A stretch of 64,000 bases of DNA from positions 2,294,001-2,358,000 of the forward strand of contig NZ_CP042163.1 of assembly GCF_007725405.1 (NCBI RefSeq), given 5' to 3'. Below, in pieces: positions 27,748 to 34,897 of the stretch. The notes below the pieces were generated by a model, which did no database searches, was not told the origin of the DNA, and worked only from the letters and a program-made list of their open reading frames with translations. The DNA is from Shouchella miscanthi (GTDB taxonomy: Bacteria; Bacillota; Bacilli; Bacillales; Bacillaceae_D). The translations under genes were made by a program, and so were the position numbers. Each line of letters begins with the position of its first letter. Position 1 is the first letter of the stretch.

Positions 27748-28950
27748 TTAATTTACCGCTTGTGTAGTTGCGTTTAATTCAGCCAATGCATAGAGCGCAA
27801 CTGCGCCTAAATGTTTAGCGGCAATAAGCATCGATTCCTCGTCAATGGTAAACTTCGGATGATGATGGGGATACGTAATGCCTTCTTGTTCATTCCCTGC
27901 TCCAGTAAAGAAAAATGCACCAGGAACTTTTTGCAAATAGTAGGAAAAATCTTCACCGCCCATTACAGGAGGAATCTCGTAGACATTAGCAGAATTAAAA
28001 AACGGCTCGGATGACTGCTTTAACCACTCTGTTGCCTCTGGATGGTTAATGACTGCAGGATATCCTTTAGCGTAATGAAACTCATAGGTGGCGCCATAGG
28101 CATCGCAAACCCCTTTTGTAACATCTTCCATTCGCTTAATCACTTGCTCTTGAACCGGTTGACTAAAGGTCCGCACCGTCCCTGTTAAATTGGCTACATC
28201 ACTCACAACATTAAATGCGCCACCAGCATGAAAAGAAGCGATTGTAACAACTGCAGGTTCAAGGGGGTCAACATTCCGACTAACAACTTGCTGTAGTGCT
28301 AAAGAAACTGCTGAACCTACAATAACAGCATCTACTGTTTGATGGGGCATGGCTCCATGACCGCCAAATCCTGTAATATTAATTTCGAATTTGTCTGCAG
28401 CTGCCATTAAACGATCATAGGAATACCCAATTTCTCCTTTTGGAATGGGCGTCCATAAGTGGGTACCAAATATACGGTCTACACCATCTAAACAGCCGTC
28501 GTTTATCATTGCAATTGCCCCACCAGGAGCAAGCTCTTCAGCAAACTGGTGAATAAACACAATCGTCCCTGCCAAATCCGCTTTTCGTTCAGCAAGCACT
28601 TTTGCTAAAACAAGTAATGTAGCCGTATGTCCATCGTGACCACAGGCATGCATTTTTCCAGGATGTTTCGAAGCGAAGGGAAGGCCAGTTTCTTCTTGAA
28701 TTGGGAGTGCATCAAAATCCGCACGAAGGGCTACAGTTTTACCGGGCTTCCCTCCCACTAACGTTCCTACAACTCCTCTACCACCTACTTCGGTTCGCAC
28801 ATTAACGCCAATATTTCGTAAATATTCTGCTATTTTCGCTGGCGTATGGACCTCTTCATAGGATAGTTCCGGTTCAGCATGAAACCCTCGTCTTAATTCA
28901 ATCATTTCTGGGTATAGCTCGTCTAATCGTGATAGTATGTCATTCAGCAT
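27748..28950 (-). CDS. M20-family amidohydrolase (N-acyl-amino-acid or hippurate hydrolase type)
   Basis: This 400-residue metal-dependent hydrolase has the family motifs LRRGFHAEPELSYEE, ALRADFDALPI, the metal-binding MHACGHDGHTA (about 100-110, including Cys and His), FAEELAPGGA with the catalytic Glu, GGHGAMPHQTVD and a C-terminal MGGEDFSYY and HHPKF. Close relatives remove acyl groups from amino acids. The exact substrate cannot be told from sequence. It is monocistronic, with its own terminator. Confidence 0.85.
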   Translation of the reverse strand: MLNDILSRLDELYPEMIELRRGFHAEPELSYEEVHTPAKIAEYLRNIGVNVRTEVGGRGVVGTLVGGKPGKTVALRADFDALPIQEETGLPFASKHPGKMHACGHDGHTATLLVLAKVLAERKADLAGTIVFIHQFAEELAPGGAIAMINDGCLDGVDRIFGTHLWTPIPKGEIGYSYDRLMAAADKFEINITGFGGHGAMPHQTVDAVIVGSAVSLALQQVVSRNVDPLEPAVVTIASFHAGGAFNVVSDVANLTGTVRTFSQPVQEQVIKRMEDVTKGVCDAYGATYEFHYAKGYPAVINHPEATEWLKQSSEPFFNSANVYEIPPVMGGEDFSYYLQKVPGAFFFTGAGNEQEGITYPHHHPKFTIDEESMLIAAKHLGAVALYALAELNATTQAVN

Positions 28951-28973
28951 TCGTCTTTTCCCCCTTATGAACT

Positions 28974-28999
28974 AAAAAGGTATCCCTTATAGGAATACC
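28974..28999 (-). terminator. Terminator after the 37-residue peptide gene
   Basis: Minus-strand GGTATTCC and GGGATACC form an 8-bp stem with a 5-base loop followed by five T. It ends the transcript of the XRE-TPR regulator and the small peptide gene. Confidence 0.75.
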
Positions 29000-29021
29000 G
29001 CCCATTACCATCTATACAGAA

Positions 29022-29135
29022 TCAATCAGAATTCTGGGACATTTTAAGTAACAGAATAGCCATAACTACCGCAAGTACGACAGCCGTTAAACCAATTCCT
29101 AAAATTGCAATTAATTGACCCGCGCTCATGCTCAT
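29022..29135 (-). CDS. 37-residue single-span membrane peptide downstream of an XRE-TPR regulator
   Basis: An ATG at 29135 opens a 37-codon frame. AAAGGA lies just upstream and AAGGAG a little further. The peptide has a short polar N-terminus (MSMSAGQ), one long hydrophobic segment (about 8-30) and a polar tail KMSQNSD. A longer reading from GTG 29222 would overlap the regulator stop and adds an unlikely sequence. It lies 86 bases after the regulator and before a terminator. Either a small membrane protein or, by analogy with RRNPP systems, a precursor of a signalling peptide; the latter is inference. Confidence 0.6.
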   Translation of the reverse strand: MSMSAGQLIAILGIGLTAVVLAVVMAILLLKMSQNSD

Positions 29136-29221
29136 CTTTCCTTTCACTCCTTGAAAGCATTTTCTTCTCCTACACAGTATAGCATAAGACAAGGAACTTT
29201 CAAAGGTGGGCATCCTCTTCA

Positions 29222-30061
29222 CTACGTCCTACATAAAGCCAATAGCTCATCGATTTGATCCATTTTCACCCTATTTTGTTCAATATAAAGTAGCTTTTTC
29301 GCTTTCTTTAAATAGATACGTGCGTCATCATATTGGAATCGTTTTACTAAGCATTGTCCATAAATATAGAAAAATTGAGCTAGTCCGATAAGAACTTGGT
29401 AATCCAAACACATCTGCTCCCCAGCTACACAATAGTATTCTGCCTCAGCATACTCACCTTTTTTAAACATGTATTGGGCGTTGCCGAGGTATGCGCGTAT
29501 ATATAAAGGAACGTATTGAACATGAGGTGATTGTTCATCTAACCGATGAAGCAATGTTTGAAAACACTGATGCGCATTCTCTTCCATACCAGCCTGGGCA
29601 TAGATCGAACCTAGATCAGCGAGCATAAAGAATTGGTTACTCGTTGTATCTGCTTTATTGTAGCCCTTTTCCAGCTTTGAAATGGCCTCTTCCGTGGCAC
29701 GGTCCACATAATGTGCACATAGTGCTTCATGCCACAGGCAAAAAGAATCATCTTGAGCTAAATTAGCAGCTATTAATTGTTCCTGTACTTTTTGAAATTC
29801 TCCTTTTATCGCATCAAGTCTTATTTGATCTTTTGTCGTTTGAGGACAATGAGCAGGTTCAAGTTGGTGATCGAAGAAATAATTCATGTCAACGTTTAAG
29901 CGTTGGGCGATGTGGAAGAGCGTTATGCTAGAAGGGTTTAGTATACCTTTCTCAATGTTACTAATTTGTGCTTGTGTGCAAATGCCTTTTGAAAGTTCCG
30001 CTTGCGTCAAGGCATTCTTTTTTCGCAGATGATGAACTTTTCGAGCAATTTCCCCTTTCAT
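29222..30061 (-). CDS. XRE-family regulator with TPR-like repeats (RRNPP/PlcR-like architecture)
   Basis: The 279-residue protein starts with an HTH_3 domain (residues 5-60, RKVHHLRKKNALTQAELSKG and QISNIEKGILNPSS), then about 200 residues of helical TPR-type repeats (for example NQFFMLADLGSIYAQAGMEENAHQCF and AQYMFKKGEYAEAEYYC). This is the domain order of peptide-sensing regulators such as PlcR, NprR and Rgg. A 37-residue hydrophobic peptide gene follows in the same direction, as cognate peptide genes often do. Whether it senses a peptide is unproven. The start is ATG 30061 with AGGAGG upstream. Confidence 0.82.
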   Translation of the reverse strand: MKGEIARKVHHLRKKNALTQAELSKGICTQAQISNIEKGILNPSSITLFHIAQRLNVDMNYFFDHQLEPAHCPQTTKDQIRLDAIKGEFQKVQEQLIAANLAQDDSFCLWHEALCAHYVDRATEEAISKLEKGYNKADTTSNQFFMLADLGSIYAQAGMEENAHQCFQTLLHRLDEQSPHVQYVPLYIRAYLGNAQYMFKKGEYAEAEYYCVAGEQMCLDYQVLIGLAQFFYIYGQCLVKRFQYDDARIYLKKAKKLLYIEQNRVKMDQIDELLALCRT

Positions 30062-30215
30062 TTTAAAAACCTCCTGACATTAGGAAAAGAGCAGGCCTTC
30101 TGCTTTTTTTGGAAAAATATTCTTTAAGTATGATTATAAAGCCTCTAATCTAGAATTCCTACCTTTTTTTGAAAAAATAATTAATAAATCATTTTCTGAA
30201 AACAATATTTAAATA

Positions 30216-30240
30216 AAAAAACCTTAAAAAAGGTTTTAAG
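30216..30240 (-). terminator. Terminator after the small XRE gene
   Basis: AAAACCTT and AAGGTTTT form an 8-bp A/T-rich stem with a run of seven T after it on the minus strand, directly after the stop at 30244. Confidence 0.6.
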
Positions 30241-30243
30241 CTG

Positions 30244-30447
30244 TTAACTGTTTATCTCATCTAGGAATAAATCATCAGGTGTCATGGTAAATACGTTGGC
30301 AATTTTCACTGCTAATTCATAAGAAAGCCCTCTTTTGCCGTTTTCGATTTGCCAATAAAATGGTGTACTGACATGAATCTGTTTTGCTACTTGTTCCAGA
30401 GTCATATGATGTTCTAACCGCACTTTTCTTAATTTAGTCCGTTGCAT
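30244..30447 (-). CDS. 67-residue XRE-family helix-turn-helix protein
   Basis: The whole protein is one HTH_3 domain: LRKVRLEHHMTLEQVAKQIHVS, PFYWQIENGKRGLSYELAVKIANVF and a short C-terminal DDLFLDEINS. It resembles compact Cro/C1 repressors. It is transcribed divergently from another XRE gene across an intergenic region rich in GTTAAC sites. Its promoter on the minus strand is TTTACA (30509-30514), 17 bases, TATAAT (30486-30491). Confidence 0.8.
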   Translation of the reverse strand: MQRTKLRKVRLEHHMTLEQVAKQIHVSTPFYWQIENGKRGLSYELAVKIANVFTMTPDDLFLDEINS

Positions 30448-30476
30448 ATGATCACCCCACTAGTAATTAACCACAA

Positions 30477-30571
30477 GTTAACTAGATTATACTATTAACT
30501 GGTAATGCTGTAAATCATAAGTTTCTATTTAGTTAACAATTGTTTTCGTTAGCGATTTGTTAACTTATAAT
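30477..30571. promoter_or_regulatory. Divergent XRE promoters with repeated GTTAAC operator-like sites
   Basis: Three GTTAAC palindromes occur at 30477-30482, 30532-30537 and 30559-30564, plus a half-like ATTAACT at 30494-30500. The minus promoter is TTTACA-17-TATAAT (30514 to 30486); a plus -10 TATAAT lies at 30566-30571. One GTTAAC lies next to each -10, the position expected for repression by one or both XRE proteins. Confidence 0.55.
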
Positions 30572-30603
30572 GAGAGTGACGAAATAAAGGGAGGGTGTAT
30601 GTG

Positions 30604-30900
30604 ATGGCGATTGATTCTAAGCGATTAAAGCAATTGCGTAAAGAACAAAAATTGACACAAGAACAGCTTGGGCGGCTTATCAACGTCACAAAAGTATCTA
30701 TCTCAGGCTATGAAAATGGCAATCGAACGCCAGACACAGATACCATTAACCGAATTGCTGATGTTTTTGGTGTGACGACCGACTACCTTTTTGGTCGAAC
30801 GGATCGAAAAAAACCAGCCTTTCTTTACGAGCCTGATTTAACGGAGAATGAAGAACAGTTACTTCGAGAACATCTGCATGCCTTACGTAAAAATAAATAG
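30604..30900 (+). CDS. 98-residue XRE-family repressor
   Basis: An HTH_3 domain fills residues 5-60 (LKQLRKEQKLTQEQLGRLINVTKVSISGYENG, then TINRIADVFGVTTDYLFGRT), followed by a short tail EPDLTENEEQLLREHLHALRKNK. The architecture matches small phage-like or Xre/SinR-type repressors. The start is ATG 30604 with GGGAGG 9 bases upstream; a GTG at 30601 is also possible. No prophage genes are nearby. It is divergent from the 67-residue XRE gene. Confidence 0.85.
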   Translation: MAIDSKRLKQLRKEQKLTQEQLGRLINVTKVSISGYENGNRTPDTDTINRIADVFGVTTDYLFGRTDRKKPAFLYEPDLTENEEQLLREHLHALRKNK

Positions 30901-30914
30901 CGAGTGGCGATCTT

Positions 30915-31328
30915 TTAAGAGCGGAAGTAGAGGTTAATGGAAAACCGTTGCTCCATCTCGTTTAAATAAGCTTCTTTTTCCTCATGGGATAAATGATCGG
31001 GCAAGATTTCAGTCAAACGATCGATACATTCTTGCCTTAATGTCTCAAAATCAGTTTCTTTTTTGTCTGTTTTCTTCTTGCAGTTTATCATTTGCCCGAT
31101 TAGAACGACCAAACATAAAAGTAAAATCAAAGGAATTGGCGCGAGAAGTAGGGTTGAAAAAGAGGATGACCCTTTCTGCGTAAGCGGACTTATGCTAATA
31201 CCAAAAAGGAAGCTTGTACATAAAGTCCACCCTGCATAGCGCTTGCTTTTCTTTTCAAAACGTTCGAGCGTCTGCTTACGCTTAACGAGTTCATTCGTTA
31301 TGTGCCCTACTGTATCTACATGTTGCAC
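30915..31328 (-). CDS. ypbF: YpbF-like membrane protein (DUF2663)
   Basis: About 137 residues with an N-terminal helical segment (ELVKRKQTLERFEKKSKRYAG), two membrane helices (about 35-52 and 68-88), and a charged C-terminal helix LTEILPDHLSHEEKEAYLNEMEQRF. Size, topology and position near recQ-ypbB match B. subtilis YpbF. The start is probably GTG 31328, placed 8 bases after GAGG. Function unknown. Confidence 0.68.
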   Translation of the reverse strand: MQHVDTVGHITNELVKRKQTLERFEKKSKRYAGWTLCTSFLFGISISPLTQKGSSSFSTLLLAPIPLILLLCLVVLIGQMINCKKKTDKKETDFETLRQECIDRLTEILPDHLSHEEKEAYLNEMEQRFSINLYFRS

Positions 31329-31372
31329 CCCTACCACCTCTTTTTGTAAAGAGTATGTCTTACTAGTGCAAA

Positions 31373-31567
31373 TTAGACTAAAAAGAGAAACGCCATCACT
31401 AAAATGGACCCTACCAAACTAAAAAATAAGGCAAACAAGATTCGCGGCAAAAAGAGCGGCTTTTTTTTCGTTGTTTTGCTCCGCTTACGTTTATGGACAT
31501 TCACACGAGATGGTAGCCGTTGCTCTTCGCTTCGATCTTCAAATTCTTCCACCTTCAACTCATTCAT
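31373..31567 (-). CDS. 64-residue single-span protein at the ypbE position
   Basis: The protein has an acidic N-terminus (MNELKVEEFEDRSEEQRLP), a strongly basic stretch (NVHKRKRSKTTKKKP) and one C-terminal membrane helix (about 44-63), then stops. It overlaps the recQ stop by 4 bases. B. subtilis ypbE lies at this position and has a similar N-terminus and membrane helix but then a long linker and a LysM domain. Here the outer part is missing, so it looks like a shortened YpbE-type protein. Only 35 bases separate it from ypbF, leaving no room for a lost tail. Confidence 0.7.
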   Translation of the reverse strand: MNELKVEEFEDRSEEQRLPSRVNVHKRKRSKTTKKKPLFLPRILFALFFSLVGSILVMAFLFLV

Positions 31568-33078
31568 CTCTTTGCCCCCCTTTCTAAATACGGTTGATTA
31601 AAGATGTTGGCAAGCTCTTCATCCCATTGAAAGATATCCTTAGTTGATTCGTGTTTTTGTTTTTGAAATGAATCGAGAGTTGCTCCGCAGATGTCACAAC
31701 AAATGGCCTGCAGCCTCACATGCTCATCAAAGGGATGAAGCAATAAATGGCGTCTGCACTGGTTGTGATTTTCACTATACTCAGTCATAGTGTCAAGTCG
31801 ATGTTGCCTTCGTTGTTCTTGTTTTTCAAAATACGTTTTTAATTTTGAAATGGTTTCATGTTGATTCTTCCATGTTCCTTTATCATCTACGATTACGTCC
31901 CATTTTTCAAGTAAAAATAAAATCGTTTGACCTTGCTCACCGTATGATTGCTCAAGCCTCATTCGCTGTTCACTTTTACTGTTAAAAGGCATCGCAAGCA
32001 GCTGGGGCAATGTCTCTAACGACATTGTCTCTTCGACTCGATTTTGAATGAGTCGAGATGCATAAAATGGATCTTCAGGAGAAAGAAGAACGAGAGCGAA
32101 ACTTGGTGAACCGTCTCGACCAGCTCGGCCAATTTCTTGTAAATAAGATGCAACATCTAGGGGTTGCTGTAAATGAATAATAAAGCGAATATCTTGTTTA
32201 TTCACACCCATTCCAAAGGCATTTGTTGCACAAATTAAATCTAACTGATTTGAAAGAAATTGCTCCTGAACGAGCATTCGATCCATGCTATCCATTCCAC
32301 CGTGGTAGTAGCCTACCGAAAGCTCTGGACAATCTCGTTGAAGTTGTTCACAGTACCACTCCGCTTGTGCCCTTGTTTGCGCGTATACTAAACCAGGGAG
32401 CTCGTACTCTCGAACAATCTCTTTAAGACGAATGACTTTTTGTTCATTCGTTTCATACCTTTCAACGAAAAGAGCGATATTTTCCCGATTCACTCGATCA
32501 AGGATTTCAACTGGCTGACGTAATTGAAGCTGTATTTTTATATCTTTTCGAACGTTTTCATCAGCGGTAGCTGTAATGGCTAAAGTAGGTGGATGATCGA
32601 GAGCCGCCTTCACTTCTCTTAATCGCAAATAATCAGCGCGAAAATCATGCCCCCAGTAGGAAATACAGTGCGCCTCATCGATAATAAAATACGATATAAG
32701 CTGACTTCTTAAAGCGCTGAGTACATCTTGTGCTTGAAGCATTTCTGGTGATAAATAAACAATTTTATAGTCATTTAGCTGCTGAAGAAGCTTTTGCCGC
32801 TCTTGTTTTGAAGAAAAACTATTAAGTGCTACAACTTGTTTTCGACCTGCTTTTTTTAATTGTGCTACTTGATCCTCCATAAGAGAAAGTAGTGGTGAAA
32901 CAACAACCGTTAATCCTCTCGCTAAAAAAGCAGGGAGTTGGTAGCATAAAGACTTTCCTCTTCCAGTAGGTAACATGGCAAACACATCATTACCCGCCAT
33001 TAGCGCTTCAATTATGTCTTTTTGCCCTTCCTTAAATGTCTGAAAACCAAACAATCGTTGTAATTCACGCTCTAACAT
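31564..33078 (-). CDS. recQ: ATP-dependent DNA helicase RecQ (short form)
   Basis: A 504-residue superfamily 2 helicase. Motif 0 is FGFQTFKEGQ, motif I MLPTGRGKSLCYQLPA, motif II IIDEAHCISYWGHDFR, motif III TATAD, motif V DLICATNAFGMGVNK and motif VI QEIGRAGRDG. The zinc-binding Cys (CRRHLLL...CCDICG) follow near the C-terminus; the HRDC domain of longer RecQ is absent, as in B. subtilis RecQ(YpbC). It overlaps ypbB by 14 bases. Confidence 0.94.
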   Translation of the reverse strand: MLERELQRLFGFQTFKEGQKDIIEALMAGNDVFAMLPTGRGKSLCYQLPAFLARGLTVVVSPLLSLMEDQVAQLKKAGRKQVVALNSFSSKQERQKLLQQLNDYKIVYLSPEMLQAQDVLSALRSQLISYFIIDEAHCISYWGHDFRADYLRLREVKAALDHPPTLAITATADENVRKDIKIQLQLRQPVEILDRVNRENIALFVERYETNEQKVIRLKEIVREYELPGLVYAQTRAQAEWYCEQLQRDCPELSVGYYHGGMDSMDRMLVQEQFLSNQLDLICATNAFGMGVNKQDIRFIIHLQQPLDVASYLQEIGRAGRDGSPSFALVLLSPEDPFYASRLIQNRVEETMSLETLPQLLAMPFNSKSEQRMRLEQSYGEQGQTILFLLEKWDVIVDDKGTWKNQHETISKLKTYFEKQEQRRQHRLDTMTEYSENHNQCRRHLLLHPFDEHVRLQAICCDICGATLDSFQKQKHESTKDIFQWDEELANIFNQPYLERGAKR

Positions 33079-34117
33079 AACGATCCCTTTCTCTCTTTGC
33101 TAAAACGAGTCGAATTTGAAAATAACTCACGTGCTCCCCAATTTCGTTTCGAATGTCTCTAAGTTTCCGATCGTCCTGCTGTTGCAAAACGGTTTCAATT
33201 TGCTTTTGTATTGAGGGCGTGACAAATGGCTCAATTGAAAATCGGTTATCACTCATTGCGATCTCAACAACATGATCTTCCACTGTCGCTGTTTTTAACT
33301 GTCGTATAGCAGCAATGCGCTCTAGTTTTACGTTTTGGTTTAATAGCTGCGCCGTTTTATTTGCTGAAGCCGTTAATCGATTCACTTCATTATGTGCGAA
33401 ACATTGTGAGAGAGCTAGGTAAGTATCTTGCTGATTGTATGCACAGGAACAAAACGTATGAATGACTGCCTGAGTACGAAGCTGAACCTCTAACGCGTCC
33501 ATTTTATAAACCTGGGAAAGCTGTGCTTTTGTTTGGCCAACTCGCCTTGGTCTAGAAAGCTGTCGAACAAATAGTTCGGCGTTTATTGTAGACTGCTCTC
33601 GCAGTATAGTCTCGCATTCCCAATAGAGCTGATTGTTTAAAGGCGTTACATCATGTTCGTACTGATTTAAAATGCCACGTACCCATTGCTGGTTCCAAAC
33701 GTTATGGGTTGTTGGCGCAAATGACACCTTTTCGTATAAGTGACTAAGGGATTGAATGAGCAACGAGAAACGCTCCCAAAAACGACGTTCCACTTTACCA
33801 AACATCCACCCGTTCAATTGGTATAAATAAGAATGAGTAGCAAGACATGCATTTTTTCGAGCCTCTGCCTTTTTCGTTGGCACACAAATATCCTGCTCAA
33901 ACGTAATGAACTGATCTTTTTCCAATGTTTCAAGAGTATGTTGAAACGCTTCTTTTGTTAAATGTGGCAACGTACCAAAAAGAAAGAGTTGATTAAAGAA
34001 CGTACCATCTTGCACCGTTTGAATCGTTCGCTTGCCTTGTAACAAATGATACGCAGCCATGGCCGAACGTTTTCCTCGAAATAACGCAAGTGCCGTTACG
34101 ATTAGGTCTTCTCTCAT
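33065..34117 (-). CDS. ypbB: YpbB-like helix-turn-helix domain protein, RecQ partner gene
   Basis: The 350-residue protein has no clear enzyme motif. Residues about 1-45 are helical (LIVTALALFRGKRSAMAAYHLLQGKRT), and the C-terminal region (about 290-345) contains a helical repeat with RKLRDIRNEIGEHVSYFQIRLVLAKRER. It precedes and overlaps recQ, as in B. subtilis. A helper role for RecQ is often suggested from linkage only. The start is ATG 34117 with GGAGG 5 bases upstream; a further upstream codon at 34129 lies inside the ribosome site. Confidence 0.82.
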   Translation of the reverse strand: MREDLIVTALALFRGKRSAMAAYHLLQGKRTIQTVQDGTFFNQLFLFGTLPHLTKEAFQHTLETLEKDQFITFEQDICVPTKKAEARKNACLATHSYLYQLNGWMFGKVERRFWERFSLLIQSLSHLYEKVSFAPTTHNVWNQQWVRGILNQYEHDVTPLNNQLYWECETILREQSTINAELFVRQLSRPRRVGQTKAQLSQVYKMDALEVQLRTQAVIHTFCSCAYNQQDTYLALSQCFAHNEVNRLTASANKTAQLLNQNVKLERIAAIRQLKTATVEDHVVEIAMSDNRFSIEPFVTPSIQKQIETVLQQQDDRKLRDIRNEIGEHVSYFQIRLVLAKRERDRYVRA

Positions 34118-34150
34118 AGTAACCTCCATCCGTCCATCTCTTTATTTTAG

Positions 34151-34486
<336 letters not shown>

Positions 34487-34586
34487 AATAAACATTTAAA
34501 CGTTAGATCTTTCGTTATATAAGCAAAAAAACCTATGAAGGACTAGTTTTTCAGATAATTCATTTCAAATAACGAATAATTAGTGG

Positions 34587-34616
34587 TTGACGTTCCAATC
34601 TTCTATGTGGTACAGT
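34587..34616 (+). promoter_or_regulatory. Sigma-A promoter of the serA T-box transcript
   Basis: TTGACG (34587-34592) and TACAGT (34611-34616) are separated by 18 bases, and the T-box leader starts about 25 bases further. Confidence 0.6.
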
Positions 34617-34639
34617 ACTAAAAACTGAATCGTTTAAAT

Positions 34640-34872
34640 ACAATGATGAAGAGATGACAAGAAAACGGTTGATGCAGAGAGCTGATGGTTGGTGAAAATC
34701 AGTGAGGCCTTCTTGAATAGCACTTCTGAGTAGGCTTATCGAACAAGAGTAGATAAGTTCCGGGATCTCCGTTATGAATTGAGTTATGTAAAAGGTATTT
34801 ACATAAATGAGGGTGGTACCGCGCTAAATCGCCCCTCACAGCTTTCAATGGAAAGCTGTGTTTTTTTTTTAT
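34640..34872 (+). promoter_or_regulatory. Serine-specifying T-box leader
   Basis: The leader shows the AG-bulge/GA motif region (GATGAAGAGATGACAAG), the AGAGAGCTGATGGTTGGTGAAAATCAG distal stem I, a specifier region TTGAATAGCACTTCTGAG with AGC (Ser) at 34719-34721, and the T-box GGGTGGTACCGCG (34811-34823). The antiterminator is AGGG/CCCT plus GCG/CGC (34810-34836). The terminator is CACAGCTTTC/GAAAGCTGTG (34837-34860) with ten T. Uncharged tRNA-Ser should allow read-through into serA. The element sits 25 bases before the serA ATG. Confidence 0.92.
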
Positions 34873-34897
34873 TTTTTTTTAAAAGGAGAGAAACAGA

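Noticed and set aside
30244-30900. Prophage remnant suggested by the C1/Cro-like XRE pair
   Set aside because: No integrase, attachment site, structural or replication gene lies nearby; the flanks are ordinary chromosomal genes.
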